Assembly: GCA_014706295.1 (NCBI GenBank)
Contig: JACSVZ010000001.1
Span: 85,744,237 to 85,808,236, forward strand
Source: Lycocorax pyrrhopterus obiensis
Taxonomy: Eukaryota; Chordata; Aves; Passeriformes; Paradisaeidae
Length of the DNA: 64,000 nt
Reading direction: 5' to 3'
Below are positions 23,721-36,900 of this stretch, piece by piece. A program made the position numbers and the translations under genes. The notes under the pieces are model-generated. The model searched no databases. It was given only the letters and a program-made list of their open reading frames with translations, and was not told the DNA's origin. Every line of letters starts with the position of its first letter. Position 1 is the first letter of the stretch.

Positions 23721-26512
23721 ACTCCTGATATCTCTTCATATTATCAACTTATTCTCTATCATATTTACCAAAACTTTACCTCACAGAGAGCCTCCCCCAT
23801 CTGGGCATCTTCTTCTGTAACCATTGTGAGGAGAAAGGTTCCTCTTTTTCATCTTTCCATCTGGGCCTGAGTGCAGCAGCTGAGGTAGAGCAGGCAGCTC
23901 TTTGCTATGCAGTCACTCTCTGATGGTAGAATCCTATCCCTAACCCTCCTTTTTACGCTGTTTGCACCAAGGAACAAATGAACATAAACATTTTAAGATG
24001 CCATATGAAAGAAAAAGCAGTAATTCCACTGACACTTCTGACTTAGCATGCTGAATACTTTGACTGTATACTTGATAATTTGTGATGTTTATACATCATC
24101 TCATCATCTTTGGGCTTCTTGGAGTACATAATTTAAAAGTTCTTGATTTTGGTGTCAAAAAAGAGATTTTTTAGTGTTTCTGAGTGTTTTTGTTTAAATG
24201 AAGTTGTATCAAGCCATTCCTATGTTGATAGTTTACAAGAAACAGTTGAAAGTGGATCGAGTTATTAGTCTGTATAAAATAGAAACAAATTTCTAGGAAA
24301 GGATAACACATGAATTTAGGAGCAAATGAAATAGATATCCTGTACATGTATGAGCACCAAGATCCCTTGGCACAAAGCAGCACTCTTGTGGTCCAAAGAA
24401 GCTCTTACTGTCTGCTTTAACAATCATGTGCATGTTGAAGTGTTCTTAAGTACTCATTGGCTTGATAGCAGCTTCAGAAGAGTCTATTTGGTCAACAATT
24501 CTTGCTCCTGTCGATTTTCATAATAAACCAGAGAAGCTTTCCAGGAAACACTAGAATCTCTTAGGTCAACCATCATACAATGATGACACAAGGGATTTAT
24601 TTCACTTTAATCTTTCCTGAATTCCTTTCTGAAAGTGTGTGGACGGGTTTATTCAGTAATTTATTCTGATTTTCCCTAAAACCGTTTATGAAAGAAAGGA
24701 GATAAGATGTTAAAGCACCACAGAACATTAAATTCCTTCCCTTTTGTCAGGATATATGTTGAGCTGAGGACACAACTTCATACACAAGCCCTGGTTGCAT
24801 CCCAATACCAGTGACATCTCTCCATGAAGAAAACTCAGCCTCTAGTGATCTCAAGTTCACACTGCATTGTTAAAATAATCCAGCTGAAAGTTAGTCATTA
24901 GTTATGTATAAAGATATTCTCATTAAATAATCTGAGAAAGGGAAAATTAGAAATTTGTGAGGCTTGACCAAATATCTAACTCCTGAAAAAATTTTTTGGA
25001 TTCCAATTTGAACAAAAATTAAAATACTATTCAGGCTCTCCAGAGGCTACTAAATCTCTCCTAGTATCTAAGAGTTTTTTTCCTCTGAAATTCTTAAATA
25101 GAGAAGACTCACCTGAAGCCTCTCCCACATATGCCATGCCTGAGAGAGCTGTATTTCTGAAGTGCACAGCAGAATTGAAAAGGAAGCAATCGGGACTTGG
25201 AAGTGCTCCTTGCCAGCAAAATGTAAGTTCTGAACATGCCAGAAGGTTCTAGCAAAAATTGTTAAGAAACACACTAATGTAACTTATAAAAGCAAAAGTC
25301 TTACTAAAGTAGTGAAGTGAGAGATTAGACCAGTTGTCCTTTGAAAATTATCAGTCAGCTGTAGCATCTTAAAAATTTGGACATGCCTATTTGTAAATCT
25401 AGGAAGCAAGGCTTTGTAACAGTCACTCAGTTTCTCTTTATTCAGCCACATGATTAACAAGATGTTATTAACATTTGTGATTAATAAAATATGTTTAGAT
25501 GTCTGCTTTATATGCTTTCTGGTGACATATCTAGTGGTTAGATGTCTATTTGGGCATATATTATGTTGTTAATGGAGTCGAGATCAACCAACTCTTCTCA
25601 CAGAAAGCAGAGGCAGTGGTTATGGAATCAGCTGTGATTATCTATAGGGAATAATAAAAGGTGTTTAAAACCAAGAAAAGAGGTGGTGGGATACCTGGCA
25701 TGTCTTACAGGACATCTGGGAGTTAAGGACGTTAAAGAGAGAAACAGTTTTAATAAAAGTTAAGTGATGGAGAAAAGAGGAAACATTGGTGGCTGGGAGA
25801 ACAGAAAAAAGAAAAATTCACTTTTTTCATTATTGAGGTGTAATAGGGTGCAGGACAACACTGTTGAGTTAACTAGTGCACACTAGAAAAAGAAAGCCTT
25901 GAGATCATAGACTGGAGGGAACAATTTGGTGTTCTCTGGGGGCTACAGTACATGTCCTTTTTTTTTAATCTTTTCTTTCATTCCTGTGATCCTAGATCAT
26001 TCAGAGCTTTGTAAGTTAAGCCTTTTTCACAAACTGTTGGCTCCACTGGAAATCCAAGGATCATCCCAAATTGCTTTAGGCAACTTCAACCTGAGGTCAA
26101 AACAACCAGTTCTGAGACAGTCAGGTGTGGAACAAATAAAGCCTCGGTACAGTAAGGGCATTACCCCAGAGACGCAGCCTCAGTGCTGCTTGGACTTCTG
26201 CTTTTCTCAGTGTGTTCACTAGGTTTGGGAATGGACATTAGATTTACATACTAAAACGACCCCAAATTCACTTCTTAAGAAAAAGATGCAAAATACCCCA
26301 CCTGGGTTGCAAAATGAACGAGGCAGCAATTCTTTGTATTGCTGAGAGAAAAACACAACCCTGATCAAGTCCAGAGGTAGCAAAAATATCTTGAATTTTA
26401 TCAAATCACCTAAAGACTGATGCCCAATTATTAAGCTAAATGAAACACTCTTGCATTTTCCCAGTTAGGAGCATGAGGAAGAGAAGAGAGATTATGAAGT
26501 AGGAGAGTTACA
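23721..26512. other. Unassigned AT-rich sequence
   Basis: No recognised gene or repeat. The first 200 bases are C/T-rich and could be a decayed continuation of the neighbouring CR1. Confidence 0.5.
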
Positions 26513-26950
26513 CAGATGGTGAAGTGTCTAGAGGGGAAGCCTTGTGAGGAGGGGCTCAGGTCACTTGGTTTGTTTCGCCTGGAGAAGAGGAGACTGAAGG
26601 GAGACCTCATTGCTGTGTACAGATTCTTCACAAGGGCAGGGAAAGGGGCAGGCACTGATCTCTTCTTTGTGGTGACAGGACCCAAGAGAATGGCCTGATG
26701 TTGTGTCAGGGGAGGTTTAGGTTGGATATTAGGAAAAGGTTCTTCACCCAGAGGGTGGTTGGCCACTGGAACAGGCTCCCCAAGGAAGTGGTTACAGCAC
26801 CAAGCCTGACAGAGCTCACGAAGGATTTGGACAATGCTGTCAGGCACAGGGTGTGACTCTTGGAGTGTCCTGTGCAGGGCCAGGAGTTGGATGTTGATGA
26901 TCCTTGTGGGTCCCTTCCAACCCAGGACATTCTGTTATTCTATGATTCCA
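26513..26950 (+). mobile_element. CR1 LINE 3' end, best preserved in window
   Basis: Long, well-ordered CR1 3' segment: 'ggggctcaggtcacttggtt', 'ctggagaagaggagactgaa', 'gggagacctcattgctgtgt', 'gtgtcaggggaggtttaggt', 'ggatattaggaaaaggttct', 'tcacccagagggtggttggc', 'actggaacaggctccccaag', 'gtcctgtgcagggccaggag', 'gatccttgtgggtcccttcc', and a tail 'cattctgttattctatgatt'. It covers the C-terminal end of ORF2 and the 3' UTR. It differs in wording from the 1472 and 16676 types, so it is a separate CR1 subfamily, and it appears the least decayed. The frames at 26431-26847 (minus) and 26516-26698 (plus) are by-products of this element. Confidence 0.96.
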
Positions 26951-27899
26951 TGTTTGTTGCACTTTCACATCTCTAGTTTTGCTCCTCTATAAGGCTAACA
27001 ACAGGCAGGGAAGATAAATACACAGAAGACATGAGATTTAAATGGAAAATACTGTTATGGAAGGAAAGCAGAGCTGACTTTTATTTGATGCAGCTGCTGA
27101 GTTATTCAAGGACATGGCCCTCTGGCTGCCCTGTCATCAGATACCTTTGAAAGATCCCCAGTGTGAAAGACAGAGTGGGTCAAGAATGACCCAGCTCAAT
27201 TCCCATTTTATTGTTTTTCATTGTAATCTGATTATCTGGTGCTACCATGTGTCAAAGTGACATTGTTTGACAACTGCATCAAATTCACAGGAGCACAGGA
27301 GTGTGTTAGGAAAAATATGTGCTTCATTCAACCTTTTCAACCTGCCTCGGGGACTGCATGCACTTTTTTTTTGATTTCTAATCTCTTTCCCTTACAGTAC
27401 AAATAGCTAATAGCTTGAATAACTCTAATTAAACATCACACTGTGGAAGGTATGACTTGTCAAGTAACAGGGTGACTGGTACAGCCATGGCCTGGAATAA
27501 GGAGTACAAGGGGCTATGATGACTGAAAAAATCTAGCCTTGATTTTTATGTTTAACAGTGCAAACAAATGTGGACTCTACTAAAAGAGTGGGAATATGGA
27601 TTGTTTATTGATTAAAGACAGCTTAAAATCAAGTGATTATGTCCTAGCAAGACCATTCAATTCTGGCCATATTTTTATGACTCCACAATAGTTTACAAAA
27701 TGTCTTTGCACATCAAGAGTTCATTTGAGCTTCTTTGTAATTATCAGGTCCCTATTTTCCTTCAGTGCAGTACAGAGAACTCACAGAACAGAGAGCTTAA
27801 GTTAAAGGTGCTATTTTAATAGAACAGTCAGAAGTTGCTGCAGGCACAGGCCCAGAAATCCAATACAGAACATAAATTATTTACCTACAACTGCATAAT
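26951..27899. other. Unassigned AT-rich sequence
   Basis: No gene or repeat is recognised in this stretch between the CR1 and the ancient repeat remnant. Confidence 0.55.
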
Positions 27900-27924
27900 C
27901 AGGGTCATGCTGGATGAGGCACCC

Positions 27925-28140
27925 AACAAACAGCAAGGTGCTATGAGAGATACTGTCAACATTGCTGTTAATAGACTGACTCTCAATTTCTGTCCCAGCG
28001 TGTGTGTTGGCTATTGTGCTGCTGGAGATGATGTCTTTCAGATGAGACGGAAAATTAACTTCTGACTACATGTGGTCACTAATGATCCCATGCCAGCCTC
28101 TGTGAGAGCAGGACATAACCCAGGTGTCCTTTGGTTCAGA
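27925..28140 (+). repeat. Ancient vertebrate LINE/SINE-type repeat remnant
   Basis: The core 28018-28135 reads 'gctgctggagatgatgtctt', 'tcagatgagacggaaaatta', 'tgactacatgtggtcactaa', 'tgatcccatgccagcctctg' and 'agcaggacataacccaggtg', followed by 'tcct'. In order and spacing this matches a repeat 3' region that I know from many vertebrates: a 'gatgagacgttaaac...' word, then 'tgtggtcattaaagatccca', then 'agcaggggtgttaaccccgg' and 'tgtcctggcc'. That repeat is an old LINE-derived tail of the L2/CR1 group or a SINE sharing it, and I am not certain of the family name. Upstream similarity to about 27925 is weak. The open frame at 27835-28065 overlaps it and is not a gene. Confidence 0.7.
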
Positions 28141-28807
28141 TAATTGCATTTTGCTGATCTAAATTTCACCTGTGGTTTTAATTAGATACGATATTCTTAA
28201 CTTGCTACCCTTACCTGTTATGTAGGTTCTCTGTTTACGGATAAGGTTTCATTAATGTCTCCATTTCAGGGAGACATGAGTCTTTATGTTTGGGATACAA
28301 GTTCTTAACAGGAGAACTGTCCCACTGTTATTGTTATAAGGACACATTCATTGACATTTTGAAGAATGGCAAGGGAAGGAGATTGTGCAAAATGAAGAGG
28401 GGAAAATTCCAGTAAATTATAATTTACTTATTTTTAAACAAGCTATTAAAATAAATATATCATGAATTAAAAACATTTGAAAAGAGAATCTGTGCCAGTG
28501 AGGAGAAAAGAGCTTAACCAGGCTCCTAAGCCTCCAGATTTAATTCTAACTTATATTTCTGACTTAAATCCTGTGAACCCTGGGCAGACAAAATGGTTAC
28601 ACCATGAAAAACAAAGTAAATAAAATAATAAATCAGATATTTGCCTACATTGCAATCACATGATGGAATCCTAAATCCTTCTTAGTCCAGCCCTAAAAGT
28701 GACCATAAAAGTTGAATCATGAAAATTTTATGAAACTTTTATAAGGTTGTGGGATCAGGGTAGTGGCATTTGCTTGAAATTCATGCTGAGAGATGAGTTC
28801 TCTCTCC
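28141..28807. other. Unassigned AT-rich sequence
   Basis: No gene or repeat recognised. Confidence 0.55.
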
Positions 28808-28953
28808 CCCATCCCTGGATATCTTCCAGGCCAGGCTGGATGCGACTCGGTCTAGTGGAAGGTGTCCCAGCCCACGGCGTGGGGTTTGGAACTAAATGAC
28901 CTTTAAGATCCCTGCCAACCCAAAGCGTTCTGTGGTTCTATGATTCTATGATC
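28808..28953 (+). mobile_element. CR1 LINE 3' end, short
   Basis: Contains 'cccatccctggatatcttcc', 'aggccaggctggatgcgact', 'cggtctagtggaaggtgtcc', 'ggggtttggaactaaatgac', 'aagatccctgccaacccaaa' and the tail 'ttctatgattctatgatct'. It still carries several CpG sites (for example in 28850-28890), which suggests a moderately young copy. Confidence 0.95.
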
Positions 28954-31900
28954 TGCGCTCATGTGTGCAGCTCCTTAACTGTGTCTTAAATTGGTGTTTT
29001 AGTTTGGAAAAACAGATAATAATAAGTCTTCAAAGAAAACCCCCCAAAACCTGTAAACTATGTGAGATACACAAAGAAATCTAGATGCCAAAGTACTGCC
29101 AGGGGAGACCAAAAGGCATTAGCAGTAAATTAGACTGAACAATAGTTTGTAACGTGACAGTTCAGAAAACATGACTGAAAGCCGTGTGTACAGAAGTGTC
29201 ATGTCCTTGATCAGGTTTCTCTGGGTAGTACTTTGCATCTGAAATACTGCGTATAGACTGTTCCTGTCAATAACCAGTGAGGGAATCAAACAACAACGAA
29301 AAACCTCAGTCAAGCTGGCAGCTGTTCATGGAAGGGGCTGGAAATGATGCATGATTAAAGGGCTGAAATGACTAAATAATGAGGAGTAATTAGAAGGCTA
29401 ATTTATGACTAAACATTTGATTTTGATGATGGAGGTCAATGGGAGTTTAATCATTAACTGTGAAGGAAGATTTATCAGTCCTCAGGAGAAAGTTATTTAC
29501 CATTATTTTTGCCATCATCTTACCAGAAATTATTATGACATTTATGAATTATATGCAAAAAAACCTCCTTCATATGAGGGCTATAGTTGGAAGAAAAGAG
29601 ATAGGAATTTTGTTCAAAAGCAAATTTTCCCAAAGATATTTCCCAAAAAATGTGGTGCAAATCCAGGTGGCCAACATGCAGGTAAGTTGTAGCAGTCAGG
29701 GCTTGTAGAAAGATGTAACTAAGGTGAAACCTCTAGTGACTAGATGATCAAAGATGATTGAACCTCCCCCAGGATTATTTTATATGACTTTATGTGATCA
29801 GTATCAAAGTGGATTGTTCCATAAATACAACACAATATTATTGTCAGCTCTATGTTCTTTAAGGCAGCTGGAGTAATTTGAGAATAGCCATGACTCTCTT
29901 TTATTAGTGTGAAAACGTCTCTTTCAGGTTTCATAATTGATGGTAATTTCAGCAAGGTGATTTTTCTTAAAACAATACTTTTGCATTCCTACAAAAAAAA
30001 AAAATACATTTGCTCACTTCTATTAGCATAAGGCACATGCTACTTGACTTTAGATTTTTGTGATACAGCCACTCCATTTGAATCAGTAACTTTGGGTGTC
30101 TTTATGGTCAGTGAAGAGTGGGAAAATGCAGAGCATGATTCATATCATGAACTACAGTGGTTTTTTTTTCTTGAAATGAGAAGAATAAAATGCTGGAGTT
30201 TTCTGTCTTCTATACTGATTATTGATTCCCAATAACCATGTCACATATATATATATGAGATGAAGTGAATCCCACCATTATTCAAACCCCAAAATATTGG
30301 CTGATATGACTAAGGCCACGGCCTGTTCTTCCTTGAAGAAAAGAAAGAAGACTCTAAAGGCATTAGAGTCGAAAAGTTTCTGAGCAACCCTAAATGGACT
30401 TGCTTTGGGCATGAATTAGATGACCACTAGGAATTAGGCCACCTCATGTGGTTCTGTGAAATAAATCACACTAACTGTAAGCAAAAGTCCTGAGAGCAGA
30501 CTTAGCATGTTGGTACATCAGTACTTTCATAATTCACCAAAAACAATGCAAAGGACATATTTGAATGTTTCTCTTGTCATTACTTCCTCTAGTTTCATCA
30601 AAGTAAAACACGAGATGGACCCTGTTCACCTGTTTTAGGCGCAGGCTATCTATTTCCCCTGAGAGACAAAATTCAGTCTTCTTTGTTTTCATGCAAAATT
30701 CCATGCTCTCTTTATTACCTACTGAATTTATTTTCTCTTAAAAAAGTGCTCAAGATCCTTATTATTCACATGTTTCAAGCTGAGAACCATTTAGGGGACA
30801 TTTTTAAATCACATCCGTGGTTTAGTAAACAGCTAAGCCTATTATGTTAATTTGTTGACAAAATTAGAAAAGGACAATTAGTCAGGAGGAGAAAAATAGG
30901 CTTCAAATTTCACCAAGAGCAAAAAGTGTATTCAAAGAAATAAATCCAAGTTCTTATTCACAATATTGTTTAACAACTATGCCATAACAGACCCTGAACT
31001 GTCCCTAGTGGTTCATAGAGTTTGTCTATATAAATGCACAATAAATCATACATTAAGGAAAAACAGGCATTTAGTTCTTGGAAAGAAAGCAAACAAATTA
31101 GATGAATGATTTTCTGTTTTATAAAGAAGAGAAATCAGCTGGATGACATTTTGATGTTATTAATTTTTTTCTCCAAAACCACTTATTTAAGTTTCTTTCT
31201 TGCACATATTTTACCACTTAAGTTTGTTTTTGGACAAAAGAAACTATCTTTAACCTCTATGAAAGCAGTACATACAAGTTTCAGACAGAGGTCAGTGCCC
31301 CATTACACTAAGTATTGTGTTGCCCACAACAAAAAGACCATTATAGTCTCCAAGACTAAAAGCTAGAAAATTTCATTTCTGATATCCATAAGGATTTTCT
31401 GAGTGAATTTTTTTGCATGACAAAAGACTACAAGACTATTGCAGACAAAGTAGCTACAGTCTTGTGAGTTTCATAACCTATGCATTTAGCAAATAAACCT
31501 CACTTCTGTAGCTGTTGATTATTACTTTCATTATTATGGAGAAAAGTAGTCCTTTCTTTTGGCCAAGCACTTATGCTTATTTTATTTTTCAAGACATGTG
31601 TAAGCTAATGGTATACTAATCAGGGTAATGATTTCAAAAAGACACTTTATTAATTCTTTTAATTAAAAAAAAATAAACTCATATTAATTAAGAGGAAGCA
31701 CATTATTATTTACCATTAGAGTTAGAAGGCATACTTACTGCAGTCTCTTCTCTAATTCAAATTACTAAGAAATCTGTGATATAATAAGCCCAGCATCAAA
31801 GTTGTGATGATGAATGCTAGTATTTTTTTTTAAGTAAACCAGACATTTTGCCTTTTCAGCTGAATAGAATATATCAGTCATAAAGAAATGTAAGTGTGTC

Positions 31901-33926
31901 TTGCAGTCTGATTCAAATCAATGATAATATCCAAAAGATAATACAGCTCCAAGAACATTTATCTTGTAGTTCATGGGGGCTTCTGTTTCTTGCTTGAGAA
32001 AAAAATGATGATCATTATTAAGACTCTTTTGAAGTCACTCTTTTGAATACACCAGAGACAGAACTGCTTGAAGAACCTTGAAGTCAGAAATGAATTGATG
32101 AAATCAATAGGAATCTTCCCATTTGATTTGATAGTGGTGATCTGCATTTCAAGGTGAACAGCTGTTTACTTGCACCAACGGATGACAAAGCCAAAATTTT
32201 GATCTCCTCACATACTCCGAAACTGGAAGCTGGTAGTGTCCCCAGGGAGATACATGTTTACCAGTCTGTCTCCTTGGCTGTTCAAAAGTCTGTTTTGGGC
32301 ATGCCCTGTCTGATGTTCACAACAGAGATGTTTGGTTTGTGTTCTCTGGGCATTCACAGAGCAGCTGTTTATTCAGCTTTTGTACTTAGAGGATGCAAAC
32401 CACCTGGAATCATGTTTCACCTTCTAGACTGAACCCTGGTAAACCCCAAGCAGAGGCTTTCTCATGTCCACCATCCAGTGACCTAGAGATTGGTAATTCA
32501 CCTGACATGCTGTAGAAACAGCTCTTGGTTCCACCTGAGGTGTTTGTGTTGGTATGTGCTATCAGCCAGGCAAATGCTTTAATCAATATCCTGATATTTG
32601 AATTGCTCATTCCTCCCAAATTAAAACACTGCCTGAGATTAGCAGTAAATATTCACATCCATGAAGAGAGAAAATGTGGCAGGGTACCTAACTCTATAGC
32701 ATTTTAATTAGAGCGTATAGGAAAGGAGAGATAGAGGTCAGTTCAGGTTCAGTAAATACTTAATATAACACTAAAAATATCCATTATTTCCTGGATTCTT
32801 CTGTTTTGTCTGTCTCTCAGGGAATATTTACGTCTTCCATAACAAAACAAAAAAATAGTTAGAAGGTGGCAAGGCCAGGAAGTATTTTAGAAAATCCAGC
32901 TAATAGACATGTATTAGACATGCAGCCTAGGTGACGTGGTGACTACCAGTTTAGGAGAAATGGCTACCTTCCTATCTTCCAGATATGATCCATAAGAAAG
33001 CACTGGTTTATGCTCCTATCTCCAAGAGAAACCTGATTCTTGTGAATCCAGAGGTGACAGAGGACATAGTAAAGATTGTCATCCCCCATTTTGAATTAGT
33101 TTTCAACTGGTTCATCCTCACTCAATTTGATTCATCCTTACTCAGCTTGCCAGTGGCTTCCAGAAGGCAGAAGACATTAATTGCTGGAGGTTTGGCATTG
33201 GTTGAGTTCTTTGCTGAGTTTGGGCATTTATTACACCAGTCAAATGGAAGACGCTCCTGCATTCTGCCTTGGAGACCTTAGTCCAATATATAATCATGAT
33301 AAAGGTACTCTGTGCATTTCTATGAGCAAAAATTCGTGCAATGAAAGTTTTCTGTTGTTTTGGGAATGAGAACTACAGGAGGACTTGACAATATTTTGAG
33401 TTTAACATAAATTAGTAATTCTATCTGCATCCTAAAAAATTGGCATAAACTAAGATATGATGGTCAAAAATCATTCTAAGAATAATTACTGCACATAGGA
33501 TGAAAGATCAATGTCTGTTATGTTCAGATCTTTTTCTGCATGAAGGGAAATTTACAGGCTATCTTTACATAATTGATGAGATAAAAATATCCTTCATGTT
33601 CTGGTTTCTATAAAAGTGTTTTCCCATTTCCTTCCCATAAAAATCAAATAAACACTACCTAGTGGTTAGAGTTCATATGATTATTGACTCCCTTAAAGTG
33701 CATTTCACTGAAATTCATTTTATTGAATTTTTATCATGCTGTATAGCTGGTTGTTAAGAAACATGACAATGAAATTGCATGACTACAGAAAATGCAGTCC
33801 TGCCATTCCAGACTGGTCAACAGACTTCTGTGCCAAGACACTGATTAGCTCTTTTGATATACTTATGTATTGGCTTTTCTTGTTGCAGCCATACCCCTTA
33901 AATTGAGACATCACAAAAAGAGTGTC
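28954..33926. other. Unassigned AT-rich sequence
   Basis: Nearly 5 kb without a recognisable element apart from a short (TA)n run at 30244-30256 and small A/T runs. The plus frame at 32985-33281 (98 residues) has no motif I recognise and no clear gene context. Confidence 0.5.
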
Positions 33927-33975
33927 AAAATAAAATAAAATAAAATAAAATAAAATAAAATAAAATAAAATAAAA
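33927..33975 (+). repeat. (AAAAT)n microsatellite
   Basis: Almost ten perfect copies of the pentamer AAAAT (49 bases) without interruption. The purity suggests it is length-variable in the population. The minus frame 33783-34064 runs through it and reads as a repetitive FILFY-type peptide, which is an artefact. Confidence 0.97.
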
Positions 33976-36900
33976 GACAGCCGTGGTGCAAACAGGAAAG
34001 AAGCACGGAGAAGAAAGATGTAATGAGGGGTACATTTACATTTTTGGCCACGAATGACCACCATTAAATCTACACACGGTGTGGACCTGCTGATACTGAG
34101 GATTTAGAATAATACAGTTTCAATGGCAAAACAAAGAGCAGTTCTCAAACAACTATAAAAAATGTTAGTATACATGGGCTGTCACAAGACCCTCTAATAG
34201 CATCCTTAGTGAAAGGATGAAGGATGAAATGAAGATTTAAGCTCAAGTGTTGTAAGTGTTTTGCTTATTTAACTTAATTCCCTTGGATACAACTATTTGT
34301 GTGATCATGTGAAAAAAAAAAAAAAAAAGAGGAGTGATTGGGAGCATCAGAACTTATCTATAGAAGTGAAATAAGCTGAGTGGGCCACTCATGGGCTTGG
34401 CAGGCCTGACTGCAGCACAGCTCTTCCCTGCTGAGTTGCTCTTTGGTTTTTACATTGCTTGCTTTCACTGTAAGTGACCAGCTCCTACGGAGGTAAATTG
34501 GCAAATTCTTAAAGAATCTTCTCCCTGTTTGAAATGAGGCATTGATCTATATTTATATTTATTTTTCAGACTATTATTAATTAATTAATTATTTGATCAA
34601 AATTCATATCTTGCTTTGCCTTTGACAAAGAGAGGTTTGTTTTATTGTTATTTGTTGGGATTTTGCTGCCTTTTTTTTTTCTGGAAGGGATTTTATTATT
34701 TATGAACTTGGTCAGTTCTGTTTTCTTCTATATGATCCTGGAAAGGAACATGACTGAACATCTTCTAAACAAAATATGCTGCTTTATAACTGCTGCTGCT
34801 GCAGTGTGGAACTAGTGGTGGTCTTTGTAGAGCCAGAAGTTACTCATGCAAGAGAATAGTAAGATTAAAAAACAGTGGGAACATGTAAAATATATTGTTA
34901 CTTTTGCAATGTTTCTATTGCTGAAATAATTAAAACTTTTTTTATTTTTTAGCATGTAACAGAAACTCTTCATTTTAATAGTTTTCTAGTATCCATCAAA
35001 AGTCTGTTAGTAAGTGTTCATATTTAAGAGACATAAATATTATATATGTAAAGTATTATAAGATGCTTGCTTCTTCCAGCCTATTTTAAGTACTGCAAGG
35101 GTCATAATGAAATGTAATTTCATGAACTTCAAAATACTGAAGAAGTGGGAAGAAAATGATTCATTTTAGGCTTATAAGTTTTTCTGTCAGCTCAAAATCT
35201 TGTCCATGCAGAACAAATTAATTGAAATCTATTGAGGACTACATAATTATGTTTACTGGAGTAGAAATAAGTTCTTCAAGTTCTTTCACACATTTCAAAA
35301 CAGTAGTGCCAAATTTTCAACAAAGAACCAGTATTTCAGTAGTTAAATGTCTGGGCATTGCAAGTCTCTGCAATCTATTCCTTCTCAGTAGGTTGTTGTC
35401 TGAAAAGAAGTATCACTGACCCTAACACTATGGTGAATTTGCTCCCAAATCTTATTGTATCTGATAAAATACAGGAATATCCTTAAAGTCATGGGTGGTC
35501 ATTTGCCCTGTCTTTATAAAAACATGTTTAAATACCCAGTATGCTGGAGACCTGTGAAATGGAATTTGAATTCAATCTTTTAATTAAGCTCCAACATAAA
35601 ACAATGAGTGAAGAGGTTAAGCCATCCAACCTTTTCCTGACTGAAATGATGGTAACACCAGAAGCTCTGAAAGAAAAATTAAAGTTGTTGATCAGAATTG
35701 TTTGTGACATACACAGTTAATTGATATGCCTTGTCTTTATTCTTTGCACAAGAATCTCCTCTGGGGTTGGATCCACTTTTTACACTGCTCTAAAGGCTTT
35801 TCAGTGTCTACTGTTGCTATGGAGCACCAGAAATTCTCCTTCAAAGATAAAAAATCTGTATTAATGACTACAGTCATAGTTAATACTACAGACAAAGGGA
35901 CATAATATGTGGATAATTTACAATTTGTTTACTCTCATAGATTCACTAAGGTCTTTTTGACTAAACAATTCACATGAAAATATTAAGAGGGAAAGAAGAA
36001 GAGGGGGAGAAACAACACATTAAAGTCTCATAAAGAAACAAATATAATAATCACGGTGCTAATTATCCATATGATCACTGCAATTCTCAACAGGCTGATT
36101 TGGTTTGAGTGAAGTAGAAATAGATGAATTCTCAAATTGCGTTTGATTTTCTTTTCTTCTCATAAGTGTTGTAATTTGGTCATCAGTAATGAAATGAATG
36201 TGTGTGTATGTACAATATGTATTTTTATCAATTCAGAAAAACTCCAGGCTCCCCAGTGTAAAGCTGGACAACTATTAATATTTCTTGTGCAACCAGCTTA
36301 GATTCATACTCAAGTAGGTGTGTCCTAATCATCTTAGTGAGTTACCATATACCTGCTTACCTGTTACTAAATATTTTCATACCACACTGGTCACTGTCTA
36401 AGTGTAAAGTAGTTCAGTTAGGTCCAGTCTGAGGTGAGAAGTTTATGGACAGTTGTAGTGCATCTCATCTGGAAAGATGTCACAGGCACAGTGAAGGATA
36501 TGTGAGGATTTGATAACTCTTTGTAACTTGGATATCCAGCTGAGGGCTCTTCTCATGCCCCATTGGTGTTTGCATTATGAGATCATAATTTCTTCCCTGC
36601 CTTTTATCCCATCCTAGCACACTTTAGTTTGTAGGTACATCTGCTCTGTAGATGATTTGGGGTGATCAGACAAGCCTGTTTGCAAAATCCCTGCTTCATT
36701 CATCAAGAGGTTAAAAGTCATATAGTGAGTGGAGGAAAGAAGAGTAGAAGGAGACATTGCTATCTAAAGAGCCATTTCTGCTCCTAAGTGAAGTAAATTT
36801 TCCATGGATTACTGACAAAATTTTTAAATCAAGCGAAGTTTGCTATTTCAAGAAAAACTTTACTTTTCCAGGCAGCCATTCTGATATTCTGTGTCTCTGT

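Noticed and set aside
26431..26847. 138-residue minus frame, the longest in the window
   Set aside because: It is antisense to the well-preserved CR1 at 26513-26950.
32985..33281. 98-residue plus frame as a gene
   Set aside because: No motif, start context or splice support, and no recognised homology.
33783..34064. 93-residue minus frame with FILFY repeats
   Set aside because: The repetitive peptide is the translation of the AAAAT microsatellite.
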